From contig NZ_JASAOF010000015.1 in NCBI RefSeq assembly GCF_029952525.1, positions 83,182 to 147,181 on the forward strand: 64,000 nt of DNA. The letters are read 5' to 3'. The position numbers were made by a program, and so were the translations under genes. How positions within the stretch are numbered: the stretch's first letter is position 1; each line of letters opens with the position of its first letter. The notes below the pieces were generated by a model. The model had not been told where the DNA came from. It did no database searches and saw only the letters and a list, made by a program, of their open reading frames with translations. This document shows, in pieces, positions 24,674 to 34,336 of the stretch. This DNA is from Saccharopolyspora ipomoeae (lineage in GTDB: Bacteria; Actinomycetota; Actinomycetes; Mycobacteriales; Pseudonocardiaceae).

Positions 24674-24713
24674 GCTGAACCAGCTCCGATCAGGGGGTGA
24701 ACCACAGGTGAAG
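24674..24713 (-). promoter_or_regulatory. Candidate PHO box (RegX3/PhoP site) upstream of senX3
   Basis: GGTGAAC (24696-24702) and GGTGAAG (24707-24713) are direct repeats spaced exactly 11 bp. A third match, GCTGAAC (24674-24680), lies exactly 22 bp before the first. Read on the minus strand these are the GTTCACC-type 11-bp repeats bound by RegX3/PhoP regulators. The site is ~85 bp upstream of senX3, fitting autoregulation of senX3-regX3. Confidence 0.6.
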
Positions 24714-24796
24714 AAGCGCCCGATTCGTGTCACGGGCGTCACGGAACGCCCTCGTGGACTGGCATTCGCCCACCCGAGCTTGCTTACGATGCAGAC

Positions 24797-26032
24797 GTGA
24801 CCGCATTGGGCTGGACCGCCCTGATCATCGCCGCGCTCCTGCTGGGCGCGGTCGGCGGATTCTTGGTTGCCAGAGGACCCCGGCCCTACCGCACGTCCAA
24901 GCCCCAGGGCCCCACCGTCGCCGAACTCCTGCAGCGCCTGGTGCACACCAGCACCAACGGCGTCGTCGTGCTCAACCGCTTCGGCGACGTGGTGCTGCAC
25001 AACCCGCGCGCCGCCGAGCTGGGCGTCATCCAGGACTACCGGGCCGACGCGCGCGCCCAGAAGGCCGCCGAGCAGGCCGTGCGCACCGGCGAGCCGGTGA
25101 CCGTCGACCTGTGCCCGCTGGACGGGCGCGCCTCGCTGGCCGGCCGCGGCCCGGCCGCGGTGCTCGGCGACGTCCGGCCGCTCGGGGACGGCTTCGCCGT
25201 CGTCGACGCCGCCGACCAGTCCGACTCGGTGCGCCTGGAGGCGACCCGGCGCGACTTCGTGGCCAACGTGAGCCACGAGCTCAAGACCCCGGTGGGCGCG
25301 CTGGCGCTGCTGGCCGAGGCTCTGCTGGACAGCGCCGACGACGCCGACGAGGTCAAGCGCTTCTCCACCAAGATCCTGCACGAGTCCACGCGCCTGGGAA
25401 CGCTGGTCTCGGAGCTGATCGCGCTGTCGCGGCTGCAGGGCGCCGAGCGGCTGCCCGAGCTGACCACGGTCGAGGTCGACGACGTGGTCGAGGAAGCGCT
25501 GGGCCGGTCCCGGCTGGCCGCCGAGTCCGCCGGGATAGAGATCGCGGTGGACGGACCGTCCGGCTACCTGCTGGAGGGCGACCGGGCGCTGCTGGTCACG
25601 GCCCTGACGAACCTGGTCACCAACGCGGTCAACTACTCCCCCCACGGCAGCCCGGTGTCGATCTCGCGCCGGTTGTCCGAGGACTTCGTCGAGATCGCGG
25701 TCACCGACCGCGGCATCGGGATCGAGCCGGAGCACCACGAGCGGGTGTTCGAGCGGTTCTTCCGGGTGGACCCCGCGCGCTCGCGGGCCACCGGCGGTAC
25801 CGGCTTGGGGCTGGCCATCGTCAAGCACGTCGCCGCCAACCACGGAGGCGAGGTGAAGCTGTGGAGCAGGCCGGGGACGGGCTCCACCTTCACCATCCGG
25901 GTGCCCCGGCACAGCGTTGCCGAGAGCGACGACGAGGCGACCACCGAACCCGATCGGGCGGCACCTGCCGCGCGGTCCACCACCGACAGTGCGGACGGCG
26001 TGACAACCGTCGAAACAGGAGGAGTCCGGTGA
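24797..26032 (+). CDS. senX3: Sensor histidine kinase SenX3
   Basis: A 411-residue membrane histidine kinase. One N-terminal membrane segment ([18 protein letters not shown]) is followed by a PAS-like domain (about 45-140), the dimerisation/phosphoacceptor helix with His in [16 protein letters not shown], and the HATPase domain with the N box ([15 protein letters not shown]), G1 ([12 protein letters not shown]) and G2 ([12 protein letters not shown]). The C-terminal ~45 residues are an acidic, Thr/Ala-rich tail. With RegX3 it controls the phosphate-starvation response. GTG 24797 is the start; the stop overlaps the regX3 start (GTGA). Confidence 0.93.
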   Translation: MTALGWTALIIAALLLGAVGGFLVARGPRPYRTSKPQGPTVAELLQRLVHTSTNGVVVLNRFGDVVLHNPRAAELGVIQDYRADARAQKAAEQAVRTGEPVTVDLCPLDGRASLAGRGPAAVLGDVRPLGDGFAVVDAADQSDSVRLEATRRDFVANVSHELKTPVGALALLAEALLDSADDADEVKRFSTKILHESTRLGTLVSELIALSRLQGAERLPELTTVEVDDVVEEALGRSRLAAESAGIEIAVDGPSGYLLEGDRALLVTALTNLVTNAVNYSPHGSPVSISRRLSEDFVEIAVTDRGIGIEPEHHERVFERFFRVDPARSRATGGTGLGLAIVKHVAANHGGEVKLWSRPGTGSTFTIRVPRHSVAESDDEATTEPDRAAPAARSTTDSADGVTTVETGGVR

Positions 26033-26709
26033 CCAGAGTGCTGATCGTGGAGGACGAGGAGTCCTTCGCCGACCCGCTTGCCTTCATGCTCCGCAAGGAG
26101 GGCTTCACGGCCGCCGTCGCGGCCAACGGCACCGATGCCCTGGACGAGTTCGACCGCAACGGCGCGGACATCGTGCTGCTGGACCTGATGCTGCCCGGGA
26201 TGAGCGGCACCGACGTGTGCAAGCAGCTGCGGCAGCGCTCCGCCGTGCCGGTGATCATGGTGACCGCGCGCGACAGCGAGATCGACAAGGTCGTGGGCCT
26301 GGAGCTGGGCGCGGACGACTACGTCACCAAGCCCTACTCGGCGCGCGAGCTCATCGCCCGGGTGCGGGCGGTGCTGCGCCGCCGCGGCGAGGCCGAGGAG
26401 CTGCAGCCGCAGGTGCTGGCGGCCGGTCCGGTGCGGATGGACGTCGAGCGGCACGTGGTCACCGTCGAGGGCGAGGACGTGAACCTGCCGCTCAAGGAGT
26501 TCGACCTGCTGGAGTACCTGCTGCGCAACGTCGGCCGGGTGCTCACCCGCGGTCAGCTCATCGACCGGGTCTGGGGCGCGGACTACGTCGGCGACACCAA
26601 GACCCTGGACGTGCACGTCAAGCGGCTGCGCTCGAAGGTCGAACCGGACCCTGCGGACCCGAGCTACCTGATCACCGTGCGTGGTCTTGGCTACAAGTTC
26701 GAGGCCTGA
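26029..26709 (+). CDS. regX3: Phosphate-responsive response regulator RegX3
   Basis: A 226-residue OmpR/PhoB-family regulator. The receiver domain has the acidic pocket VEDEES, the phosphoacceptor Asp in [12 protein letters not shown], and the conserved Thr and Lys in VTARDSE and [15 protein letters not shown]. The winged-helix DNA-binding domain shows [15 protein letters not shown] and a recognition region [12 protein letters not shown], ending in the family-typical [12 protein letters not shown] 26029 overlaps the senX3 stop, with GGAGGAG 5 bp upstream. It binds PHO-box-like direct repeats; a candidate lies at 24674-24713. Confidence 0.94.
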   Translation: MTRVLIVEDEESFADPLAFMLRKEGFTAAVAANGTDALDEFDRNGADIVLLDLMLPGMSGTDVCKQLRQRSAVPVIMVTARDSEIDKVVGLELGADDYVTKPYSARELIARVRAVLRRRGEAEELQPQVLAAGPVRMDVERHVVTVEGEDVNLPLKEFDLLEYLLRNVGRVLTRGQLIDRVWGADYVGDTKTLDVHVKRLRSKVEPDPADPSYLITVRGLGYKFEA

Positions 26710-26744
26710 GCCGGCCGGGTGCGACCGGTCGCATCCCCGAGAGG

Positions 26745-26784
26745 CTGATGACCTGGTGGCGGGCCCTGATGACCTGGTGGCGGG
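26745..26784 (+). repeat. 19-bp tandem direct repeat
   Basis: CTGATGACCTGGTGGCGGG occurs twice (26745-26763 and 26766-26784) with a 21-bp period, in the gap between regX3 and ppx. It could be a duplicated operator or a replication-slippage product. Confidence 0.7.
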
Positions 26785-26862
26785 TGCGGCGGGAGTGTTC
26801 CGGGACGCAGTTTCCCGCCCACCTGCAGCCCGGGGACGTGCGCAGCCGGTAATTTGTCGGTC

Positions 26863-27954
26863 ATGCGCCTAGGGGTCCTCGACGTCGGATCCAACACCGT
26901 CCACCTGCTCGTGGTGGACGCGCACCGCGGTGCGCATCCGACCCCGATGACATCGGAGAAGACCGTCCTGCGACTCGCCGAGCGGATCGGCGCGCAGGGC
27001 GGCCGACTCGCCGACGACGACGCGGACGCGCTGATCCGGACGATCGCCGACGCGCAGGAAGCGGCCGTGGCCGCCGGGTGCGAGGAGCTGATGGCCTTCG
27101 CGACCTCGGCGATCCGCGACGCGGACAACGCCGTGGAGGTCCTGGACCGGCTGCGCGCCGAGACCGGCGTCGAGCTGGAGGTGCTGCCGGGCGAGGACGA
27201 GGCCCGCTACACCTTCCTCGCGGCCCGCCGCTGGTACGGCTGGTCGGCGGGCAACCTGCTGCTGCTCGACATCGGCGGCGGTTCGCTGGAGATGGCGCTG
27301 GGCATCGACGAGCAGCCCGACCTGGCCGTCTCGCTGCCGCTGGGCGCTGGCCGGATGAGCCGCACGATGCTGCACGACCCGCCGAAGCAGGACGAGATCA
27401 AGAAGGCGCGCGAGTGGCTGGAGGGCCAGCTGGCGCCGACCGCGAAGAAGTTCCGCAAGCTCGCCCGCCCGGACCGCGTGGTGGCGACGTCGAAGACGTT
27501 CCGCTCGCTGGCCCGGCTGACCGGTTCCGCGCCGTCCTCGGCGGGCCAGCGCGTGCCGCGCAAGCTCACCGACACGGGGTTGCGGCAGCTGCTGGCGTTC
27601 ATCACCCGCATGTCCTCGAACGACATGGCTTCACTCGACGGTGTGAGTTCGGCTCGGGCGCACCAGCTCGTCGGCGGTGCCCTGGTCGCCGAGGCCGCGA
27701 TGAAGGCCCTGGGAGTCACCGAACTCGACATCTGCCCGTGGGCGCTGCGCGAGGGAGTCATCCTTCGGCGGCTGGACCACACCAACGGAGATAGTCACAC
27801 TGCGTTCAAGAGCGGCGTTCCGGTGCGTGCGGGGGGCACGGACGGGCTCGTGCCGGCGCAGGAGAATGCGTCCGGCCCGACACGGAATGAAACCGAGGCA
27901 CCGGTGGACGGAACTGGACTGCAACCGCGGCACGGGGCACGGTGGGAACGATGA
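26863..27954 (+). CDS. Ppx/GppA exopolyphosphatase-family protein
   Basis: A 363-residue ASKHA-fold phosphatase. Phosphate-1 motif LDVGSNTVHLLVVDAH at the N-terminus; central GEDEARYTFLAAR; phosphate-2 motif LLLLDIGGGSLEMALG. It degrades polyphosphate or (p)ppGpp-type nucleotides, and its place after regX3 fits phosphate metabolism; Rv0496 has the same place. The last ~55 residues (from about GDSHTAFKSG) are non-conserved and polar. ATG 26863 gives the family-typical N-terminus. The stop overlaps the next ATG (ATGA). Confidence 0.9.
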   Translation: MRLGVLDVGSNTVHLLVVDAHRGAHPTPMTSEKTVLRLAERIGAQGGRLADDDADALIRTIADAQEAAVAAGCEELMAFATSAIRDADNAVEVLDRLRAETGVELEVLPGEDEARYTFLAARRWYGWSAGNLLLLDIGGGSLEMALGIDEQPDLAVSLPLGAGRMSRTMLHDPPKQDEIKKAREWLEGQLAPTAKKFRKLARPDRVVATSKTFRSLARLTGSAPSSAGQRVPRKLTDTGLRQLLAFITRMSSNDMASLDGVSSARAHQLVGGALVAEAAMKALGVTELDICPWALREGVILRRLDHTNGDSHTAFKSGVPVRAGGTDGLVPAQENASGPTRNETEAPVDGTGLQPRHGARWER

Positions 27955-29081
27955 GTCGGGACAGCGGGGCGGACCAGCCCACCCAGCGCACCGTGGCAGA
28001 GCTGCTGGCCGAGTACGGCGGCAGCTCCGACAAGAGCTCCCGGCGCCGGCGCAGGAAGGCCGAGGACCCGACCGAGACCGCGCCGCAGGAGATCATCAAC
28101 CGCGTCCTGTCGGACAGCGGTCAGATGCGCGCGGTCAACCCGGACGAGGAGGCCCCGGCGAGCCGCAGGCACGGCGGGCAGCCGCCGCAGACACCTCCGG
28201 CCCCGGCACCCCAGGCCCCCCAGGGACAGGCACCTCAGGCTCAGCCGCCTCAGTCGCAGGTACCACCGCCTGCGGCCCCGCCCGCGGCGCAGCAGCCGCC
28301 GCAGGCTCCTCCGGCAGCGCCGCAGCCGCCCGCGCGCCCGGCACCGGAGACCCCGGCCGAGTCCGGGCCGCAGCCCGGCAGCGCCGGCTACTGGGCGCAG
28401 CGCTTCGGCAGCGCCGGTGGCGCGTCCGCCTCCCCGGCGCCGTCCGCGCCGAGCACCGACGCCGAGGCGACGATCCGGCAGCCCGCGCTGCCGGCGCCGC
28501 CCCCGTCCGGACCGGCCGCCGGACCGGCCGCCGGACCTGTTGCCGGTCCGCCGATGGCTCCGGCCGGACCGCCGCAGCTGCCGGAGAGCTTCACGGAGCA
28601 GCTCCCGCGCATCGACGGCGGCGTCGGCGCCTACCCGGCGCAGGCCGAGCCCGAGTCCGACCCGTACGACTTCGACGATCAGAGCCTCGCCGAGGGCGGC
28701 TACGAGCAGGCCCCCTACGAGCAGCCGTACGACCAGTCCTACGACGAGGACTACGACCTCTCGGCGCCCGCCGGGCTCGACGACGACTACGACCCGGACG
28801 AGGGCGACCGGCCGCCGTCGGCGGGCAAGGAGTGGGGCACGCTGGCCCTGCAGGGCGTCCTCGGCCTGGTCGGCGGCGGTGCGGTGTGGGTCGGCTTCCG
28901 CTGGTTGTGGATCAACGCGACGATCGCCGCGTTCGGCGCGGCACTGGTGTTCACCGGCCTTTTGGTGCTCGTTGCGTGGAAGTTCTTCCGCACCAACGAT
29001 CTGCAGACCATCCTGCTGTCGGTGCTGGTGGGCCTGTTCTGCACGGTGTCGCCCGCGGCGCTGCTGCTGATCAACCAATGA
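27951..29081 (+). CDS. Pro/Gln/Ala-rich membrane protein (Rv0497-like)
   Basis: A 376-residue protein. The start TVAELLAEYGGSSDKSSRRRRRKAEDP is the conserved part, followed by a long disordered Pro/Gln/Ala region (about 65-180), an acidic Tyr/Asp/Glu-rich stretch (PYDFDDQS, DQSYDEDYDLSAPAGLDDDYDPDEGD), and three closely spaced C-terminal hydrophobic segments (about 300-375). This architecture matches mycobacterial Rv0497, which follows the Ppx gene in the same order. The role is unknown. ATG 27951 overlaps the ppx stop (ATGA). The highly charged tails suggest a membrane-tethered scaffold. Confidence 0.78.
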   Translation: MSRDSGADQPTQRTVAELLAEYGGSSDKSSRRRRRKAEDPTETAPQEIINRVLSDSGQMRAVNPDEEAPASRRHGGQPPQTPPAPAPQAPQGQAPQAQPPQSQVPPPAAPPAAQQPPQAPPAAPQPPARPAPETPAESGPQPGSAGYWAQRFGSAGGASASPAPSAPSTDAEATIRQPALPAPPPSGPAAGPAAGPVAGPPMAPAGPPQLPESFTEQLPRIDGGVGAYPAQAEPESDPYDFDDQSLAEGGYEQAPYEQPYDQSYDEDYDLSAPAGLDDDYDPDEGDRPPSAGKEWGTLALQGVLGLVGGGAVWVGFRWLWINATIAAFGAALVFTGLLVLVAWKFFRTNDLQTILLSVLVGLFCTVSPAALLLINQ

Positions 29082-29177
29082 GAGGTCGTCGGTGTTGGCT
29101 CGGACAGGTGATGTGAACGTCCGGACGCCAGACCGCTGCGCAACCGCTCCACGACCGTCGGTCATGCTTGGTACGAG

Positions 29178-30056
29178 ATGACTGGACAACCAACCCGACC
29201 CGAGCGGCAGGACGCCCCCGACCGGATACCGGTGGGGCTGTCCAGCGCCTCGGTGTGGCCGCAGCCGGCGCGCGCGGCCTTCGAGATGTCGGCGGACCTC
29301 GGTTTCGACGGGGTCGAGGTGATGGTCTGGGCCGACGCGGTCAGCCAGGACGTCAAGGCGCTGAGCCGCCTGTCCCAGCAGCACGGGGTCCCGGTCCTGG
29401 CCGTGCACGCGCCCTGCCTGCTGATCACGCAGCGCGTGTGGTCGCCGGAACCCGAGGAGCGGCTGCGCAAGGCCGTGGTGGCGGCCTCCGAGCTGGGTGC
29501 CTCGACGGTCGTGGTGCACCCGCCGTTCCGCTGGCAGCGCCGCTACGCCGAGGCGTTCCCGGAACTGGTGGAGGAGCTGGAGGAGACCAGCGGCATCAAG
29601 ATCGCGGTGGAGAACATGTTCCCGCTGCGCCCGCCGAACTCGCTGAACCGGCTGCGCACCGCCCGGTCGTCCGGGGCCAAGGGCAACGGCGGGCTGTCGG
29701 CGTTCAAGCCCTCGCCGGACCCGACCGACGTGGGCTTCCGGAACTACACCCTGGACCTCTCGCACGCGGCAGCCGCGCACGTCGACGCGATCGAGCTGCT
29801 CAAGCGGATGAGCAGCGGGCTCGCCCACGTGCACCTGGCCGACGGCACCGGGGCAGCGCACGACGAGCACCTGCTGCCGGGTCAGGGGAGCCAGCCGTGC
29901 GCCGAGGTGTGCGAGGCGCTGGCGGCCGACGGCTACGAGGGCTCGGTCGTGCTGGAGGTCAACACCCGCAAGGCCAAGAATCCCCAGCAACGAGCCGATC
30001 TCCTGGCCGAAGCCCTGCTCTTCGCCCGTCTGCACCTCGAACCGCTGGGCACTTAG
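29178..30056 (+). CDS. Sugar phosphate isomerase/epimerase (xylose isomerase-like TIM barrel)
   Basis: A 292-residue AP-endonuclease-2/xylose-isomerase-like TIM barrel, as in mycobacterial Rv0498. Typical strands are VGLSSASVWPQ, FDGVEVMVWADAVSQD, VPVLAVHAPCLL, STVVVHPPFRWQ, IKIAVENMFPL, FRNYTLDLSHAAA, LAHVHLADGTG and SVVLEVNTRKA, which carry the usual metal-ligand Glu/Asp/His positions. The substrate is unknown. ATG 29178 is the start. Confidence 0.85.
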   Translation: MTGQPTRPERQDAPDRIPVGLSSASVWPQPARAAFEMSADLGFDGVEVMVWADAVSQDVKALSRLSQQHGVPVLAVHAPCLLITQRVWSPEPEERLRKAVVAASELGASTVVVHPPFRWQRRYAEAFPELVEELEETSGIKIAVENMFPLRPPNSLNRLRTARSSGAKGNGGLSAFKPSPDPTDVGFRNYTLDLSHAAAAHVDAIELLKRMSSGLAHVHLADGTGAAHDEHLLPGQGSQPCAEVCEALAADGYEGSVVLEVNTRKAKNPQQRADLLAEALLFARLHLEPLGT

Positions 30057-30157
30057 GGCCGCTAACCGACGCCTGATGATCAACTTCGGCGGCGGTCATT
30101 AGAATCCTCGATCATGAACTCGTTGCGCGCAGTGGGCTTTCGACCGGTGGACCCCAC

Positions 30158-30943
30158 GTGACCGAGGTCCAGGACTCGTTCTCCGCGGCCACCTCGGTGC
30201 GTTCGCTCGGCGACGGCAGTTACGTCGCGAACCTCCACCCCGACTGGGCTGTCGGGGACAACCCGCACGGCGGCTACCTGCTGGCACTGCTCACCAGAGC
30301 GGTCTGCGACGGCACCGGGTTGGAACCGCTGTCGATCAGCGCGCAGTACCTGCGGCCGCCGCGCGTCGGTCCGGTGATGATCCGGCTGCAACCGCTCAAG
30401 ACCGGCAAGACCGTCACCGTCGTGCGCGCGTCCCTGGAGCAGCGCGGGCAGGTGTGCGTCGACGCCACGGTCACCGCCGGGCGGATGCCCGCGGCCGAAC
30501 CGGAGTGGTCGGACCTGCCGTCGATGCCGGTGAACCCGCCGCCGGACGCCGTCGACCTGAGCCAGTCGACGCGGTTCTTCCACCTCGCAGAGGTCTGCGA
30601 CATGCGGCTGGACCCGAACAACGCCGAGTTCCTCAACGGCGGCACCGGCGAGCCCCGCTACCGGATGTGGGTCAAACCGCGCGACGGCCACCCGGACCTG
30701 CTGTTCGGCCTGGTCGCGGGTGACCTCACCGTCCCGGTGACGCTGAACCTGGGCCGCTTCGGCTGGGCCCCCACGGTCCAGCTGACCGCCTACCTGCGCG
30801 CGCACCCGGCCAACGGCTGGCTGCGGATGTTCGTCGACTGCCGCGCCGTCCACGGCCAGTGGTTCGACGAGGACGTCCAGGTCGTCGACTCGGTGGGCCG
30901 CCTCATCTGCCAATCCCGCCAACTCGCCCTCTCCCCCTCCTGA
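30158..30943 (+). CDS. Acyl-CoA thioesterase-like (double hotdog) protein
   Basis: A 261-residue thioesterase-family protein with two hotdog repeats. The first shows GDNPHGGYLLALLTRAVC and SAQYLRPPRVGPV; the second has DLTVPVTLNLGRFGWAPTVQLTAYLRAHP and DEDVQVVDSVGRLICQSRQLAL. It belongs to the TesB-like group of the actinobacterial Rv0499 type; the acyl-CoA substrate is unknown. GTG 30158 is the start (VTEVQDSFSAATSV). It converges with the acyl-CoA ligase gene, with a long hairpin between them. Confidence 0.83.
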   Translation: MTEVQDSFSAATSVRSLGDGSYVANLHPDWAVGDNPHGGYLLALLTRAVCDGTGLEPLSISAQYLRPPRVGPVMIRLQPLKTGKTVTVVRASLEQRGQVCVDATVTAGRMPAAEPEWSDLPSMPVNPPPDAVDLSQSTRFFHLAEVCDMRLDPNNAEFLNGGTGEPRYRMWVKPRDGHPDLLFGLVAGDLTVPVTLNLGRFGWAPTVQLTAYLRAHPANGWLRMFVDCRAVHGQWFDEDVQVVDSVGRLICQSRQLALSPS

Positions 30944-30964
30944 CCGGTGCACCCGGACTGACCG

Positions 30965-31019
30965 GGGACCCCGATTTCAATGGAAATCAGGTCCACGACT
31001 TCCGTTGAAATCGGGTCCC
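30965..31019. terminator. Long hairpin between convergent genes
   Basis: Left arm 30965-30985 and right arm 31000-31019 pair over about 20 bp with one bulge and one G-T pair. They include GATTTCAATGGAA and TTCCGTTGAAATC. It lies 22 bp after the thioesterase stop and 17 bp before the ligase stop, so it is a good bidirectional terminator. Confidence 0.72.
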
Positions 31020-31035
31020 TCCCCGGGTGCGCGGG

Positions 31036-32664
31036 TCAGGTGAGGTGGATGACGTCGAGAGCGCCTTCGGCGTGGTGCTGGCGGAGGCGCTTCTTGTCGA
31101 ACTTGCCGACGCTGGTCTTGGGGGCCTCGGTGATGAAGGTCCAGTACTCCGGGAGCTGCCAGTTCGCGACCGAGCCGGTGAGGAACTCGCGGAGCTCGGC
31201 GGCGTCGGCGGTCTGACCCTCGCGCAGCACCACCGCCACCAGCGGGCGCTCCGACCACTTCTCGTCGGGGACGCCGATGACCATCGCCTCGGCCACCGCC
31301 GGATGGGCCATGACCTGGTTCTCCAGCTCCACCGAGGAGATCCACTCGCCGCCGGACTTGATCACGTCCTTGGCCCGGTCGGTCAGGTGCAGGAAGCCCT
31401 CCGGCGTCAGGAACCCGACATCACCGGTGCGCAGCCAGCCGTCGTGGAACTTCTCCGGGTCGTCGTCGCCGTAGTAGGCCTTGGCCACCCACGGGCCGCG
31501 AACCTCCAGCTCACCGACGCTCTGCCCGTCCCACTGCAGGATCCGGCCGTCGTCGCCGACCAGCCGCCCCTCCACCGAGGCGGGCAGCCGGCCCTGGCTC
31601 TCCCGGTAGGCCCACACGTCCTCGCCGGTGGCCGCGGCCGGCGGCCGGGCGAGGCTGCCCAGCGGGGACGTCTCGGTCATGCCCCAGGCGTGCACGACGG
31701 TGATGCCGTAGCGCTCCTGGAAGGTCCGCATCATCGCGGGCGGGCAGGCCGATCCGCCGATCACGACCTCGTGCATCGAGGAGATGTCGCGCGGGTTCGC
31801 GTCGAGCTCGGCGAGCACGCCCTGCCAGATCGTGGGCACCGCGGCCGCCATCGTCGGGCGCTCGGCGGCCATCATCGTCACCAGCGGCTCGGGCTGCAGG
31901 AACCGGTCCGGCATGATCATCGAGGCGCCGACCATGAACGCCGCGTAGGGCAGGCCCCACGACATCGCGTGGAACATCGGCACGACCGCCAGGCCCCGGT
32001 CGCCCTGCCGCAGGCCCATGCCGTCGGTCATGCAGACCTGCATCGAGTGCAGGTAGATCGAGCGGTGCGAGTAGACGACGCCCTTGGGGTTGGCGGTGGT
32101 CCCGGACGTGTAGCACATGGCCGCCGCCGAGCGCTCGTCCAGCTCGGGCCAGTCGAACTCGTCGGGCTGCCCGGCGAGGAGCTCGGCGTAGCCGTGCACC
32201 TCGACCCCGGGCGGGGCCTCCAGCGCCGCCGCGTCACCGCCGACCACGACGACGTGCCGGACGGTCTTCATGTCCGGCAGCAGCTTCCCGAACAGCGGCA
32301 GCAGCGTGCGGTCGACCAGCACCACGTGGTCCTCGGCGTGGTTGGCGACGTAGACGACCTGCTCCGGGAACAGGCGGATGTTGAGGGTGTGCAGCACCGC
32401 GCCCATCGACGGCACCGCGAGGTACGCGGCGAGGTGCTCGGCGTTGTTCCACATGAACGTGCCGACGCGGTGGTCACCGGTGACGCCGAGGCCGCGCAGG
32501 GCGTGGGCCAGGCGAGCGGCGTCCCGGCCGACCTCGGCGTAGTCGCTGCGCCGAGCCCCGTCCCCGGTCCAGGTGACGACCTCGGCGGAGGCGCCGTGCG
32601 GGCCGGAGCCCTGCCGCAGGATCCGGGCGATCGAGAGGGGGCCGTCGTTCATCGTGCTCAACAT
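31036..32664 (-). CDS. Fatty-acid--CoA ligase (AMP-binding)
   Basis: A 542-residue ANL-superfamily acyl-CoA synthetase. P-loop-like motif [20 protein letters not shown] (about 180-200), A5 [12 protein letters not shown]7 [12 protein letters not shown]8 [21 protein letters not shown], and the catalytic Lys in [12 protein letters not shown] at the C-terminus. It is most like long- or medium-chain fatty-acid--CoA ligases of the FadD type. ATG 32664 has AAGGAG 9 bp upstream. It is divergent from proC, separated by 137 bp; not part of the mycobacterial order at this point. Confidence 0.9.
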   Translation of the reverse strand: MLSTMNDGPLSIARILRQGSGPHGASAEVVTWTGDGARRSDYAEVGRDAARLAHALRGLGVTGDHRVGTFMWNNAEHLAAYLAVPSMGAVLHTLNIRLFPEQVVYVANHAEDHVVLVDRTLLPLFGKLLPDMKTVRHVVVVGGDAAALEAPPGVEVHGYAELLAGQPDEFDWPELDERSAAAMCYTSGTTANPKGVVYSHRSIYLHSMQVCMTDGMGLRQGDRGLAVVPMFHAMSWGLPYAAFMVGASMIMPDRFLQPEPLVTMMAAERPTMAAAVPTIWQGVLAELDANPRDISSMHEVVIGGSACPPAMMRTFQERYGITVVHAWGMTETSPLGSLARPPAAATGEDVWAYRESQGRLPASVEGRLVGDDGRILQWDGQSVGELEVRGPWVAKAYYGDDDPEKFHDGWLRTGDVGFLTPEGFLHLTDRAKDVIKSGGEWISSVELENQVMAHPAVAEAMVIGVPDEKWSERPLVAVVLREGQTADAAELREFLTGSVANWQLPEYWTFITEAPKTSVGKFDKKRLRQHHAEGALDVIHLT

Positions 32665-32801
32665 GGTCGAAGCTCCTTCGGGTGGGGATCGCTCGGTGTG
32701 GCGGGGTGAAAGACCTTCGGTTGTGGTGCAAGACACAGTATCTTCCAGGTCAGGTCAACGGGAGGGCTCGACACGCAGCGTGGTCTGGCACCCTGAGGCG
32801 C

Positions 32802-33614
32802 ATGACGACCATCGCCGTGCTCGGAGCCGGGAAGATCGGAGAAGCCCTGCTCTCGGGCCTGATCAAGGCAGGCCGGGCCCCGTCCGACCTGCTGTTCACC
32901 GAGCGCTTCCCGACCCGGGCCGAGGAGCTGACCAAGACCTACGGCATCTCGCACGTGGACGTGCCCGCGGCGGTGGAGCGCGCGGACGTCATCGTGGTCG
33001 CGGTCAAGCCGCAGGACATCGAGCCGCTGCTGGACGAGGTGGCGCCGAAGATCCCGTCGGGCAAGCTGGTCGTCTCGCTGTGCGCGGGCCTGCCGACGAA
33101 GCTGTTCGAGCGCCGGTTGCCGGAGGGCACGGCGGTCGTGCGGGTCATGCCGAACACGCCGATGCTGGTCGGCGAGGCGATGGCCGCCATCTCCGGCGGT
33201 GCGCACGCCGAGGAGCACCACCTGGACCTGGTCGAGGAGCTGCTGGGCAGCGTCGGCAAGGTCGCCCGGGTCCCGGAGAGCCAGCAGGACGCGGTCACCG
33301 CGCTGTCCGGATCGGGTCCGGCGTACTTCTTCTACCTGGTCGAGGCCATGATCGACGCCGGGATCCTGCTGGGCATCCCGCGCGCCACGGCCGCCGACCT
33401 CATCGTCCAGTCCGCGGTCGGGGCGGCCGCCATGCTCCGCGAGGGCGACGGCCACCCGGTGATGCTCCGCGAGGCGGTCACCTCCCCGGCGGGCACCACG
33501 ATCGCGGGAATCCGCGAACTGGAGAAGCACGGAGTCCGCGCAGCCCTCATCGACGCCATCGAAGCGGCCCGAGACCGCTCGGTAGAGCTCGGCAAGGCCC
33601 ACGAGGAGCACTGA
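32802..33614 (+). CDS. proC: Pyrroline-5-carboxylate reductase ProC
   Basis: A 270-residue P5C reductase, the last step of proline synthesis. NAD(P)-binding motif IAVLGAGKIGEALLSGL; VRVMPNTPMLVGEAMAAIS; the dimer domain signature ALSGSGPAYFFYLVEAMIDAGI followed by LREAVTSPAGTTIAGIRELEKHGVRAALIDAIEAA. ATG 32802. A full copy of the dispersed repeat begins directly at the stop. The position upstream of bldC matches Rv0500/Rv0500A. Confidence 0.95.
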   Translation: MTTIAVLGAGKIGEALLSGLIKAGRAPSDLLFTERFPTRAEELTKTYGISHVDVPAAVERADVIVVAVKPQDIEPLLDEVAPKIPSGKLVVSLCAGLPTKLFERRLPEGTAVVRVMPNTPMLVGEAMAAISGGAHAEEHHLDLVEELLGSVGKVARVPESQQDAVTALSGSGPAYFFYLVEAMIDAGILLGIPRATAADLIVQSAVGAAAMLREGDGHPVMLREAVTSPAGTTIAGIRELEKHGVRAALIDAIEAARDRSVELGKAHEEH

Positions 33615-33800
33615 CGTCAGGCAAGCACCGGAGGTGCTTTCTCCTTACCCCACCTGAGCAACCGGCACCGCCGCGGGTTCTGGGCGCCTTCGTGGCGAGT
33701 ACGCCGTGACGCCGTGTATCGGCATACATAAGGAGCGGCGCACGGAGTCCACGGAGGCGCTCAGGTTCCGCTACTGGCACCGCCAAGCAGAGTGAGCACG
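33615..33800 (+). repeat. Dispersed intergenic repeat, full copy C
   Basis: Near-identical to 23167-23352 through most of its length: CGTCAGGCAAGCACCGGAGG at the start, cttcgtggcgagtacgccg in the middle, and the end block ggcgctcaggttccgctac followed by the core GCACCGCCAAGCAGAGTGAGC. It begins one base after the proC stop and so could supply its terminator (AAGCACCggAGGTGCTTT hairpin). Confidence 0.85.
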
Positions 33801-33930
33801 TACCGCCCCTCGCAAAAAAGTCAACTCAACAATCTCGCTGTGTCCCGTTAGTCTCGGTGGAGCACGTGCGTGAGGTTTCCGGCGGAGGGGAAGCCGCCGG
33901 GGGCGACACGTGCGAAGGGCACGGTGAAGC
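33801..33930 (+). other. bldC upstream region
   Basis: About 130 bp between the repeat and bldC. It contains an AT-rich patch (about 33815-33845, caaaaaagtcaactcaacaatc) that is the likely promoter area, but no clear -35/-10 pair was settled. With the repeat at 33615-33800 this makes a 316-bp gap without a gene. Confidence 0.45.
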
Positions 33931-34155
33931 ATGTCTGCGAACTCCGAACCCAGCCAGCAGGCGCCTCCCAACATGGGTCAGGTGCGGTTCCTCACCGTCG
34001 CCGAGGTGGCCAAGCTGATGCGGGTCTCGAAGATGACCGTCTACCGGCTCGTGCACGCCGGTGAGCTGCCCGCGGCGCGGGTGGGGCGCTCGTTCCGGGT
34101 CGCCGAGAAGGACGTCCACGCCTACCTCGAGCACGCCTACTACGACGCGGGATGA
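33931..34155 (+). CDS. bldC: BldC developmental regulator
   Basis: A 74-residue MerR-like winged-helix protein: VRFLTVAEVAKLMRVSKMTVYRLVHAGELPAARVGRSFRVAEKDVHAYL. This matches Streptomyces BldC, which binds DNA cooperatively as head-to-tail oligomers and controls the timing of differentiation. A short Ser/Gln-rich leader precedes the domain. It follows proC as its mycobacterial homologue Rv0500A does. A hairpin follows at 34168-34197. A second BldC-type protein is encoded at 58895-59119. Confidence 0.92.
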   Translation: MSANSEPSQQAPPNMGQVRFLTVAEVAKLMRVSKMTVYRLVHAGELPAARVGRSFRVAEKDVHAYLEHAYYDAG

Positions 34156-34167
34156 GCCGACCGCGAT

Positions 34168-34197
34168 GATCACCCCCAGGTGCGCCCGGGGGTGATC
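34168..34197 (+). terminator. Hairpin after bldC
   Basis: GATCACCCCC (34168-34177) and GGGGGTGATC (34188-34197) form a perfect 10-bp stem with a 10-nt loop, 12 bp after the bldC stop. Confidence 0.6.
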
Positions 34198-34336
34198 GAA
34201 TCGCGCTTGCCGGACCACGGCGGCAGCCCCGAGACCAGGGCGGGTAAAGTTTTGGGTTGGTCGTGCCTGACGCGCTCCTGGCAGCTGCTCCGGCACGGAA
34301 GACGTTCGAACCGCCGTCAAGAGTGAAGGAGTCCGC

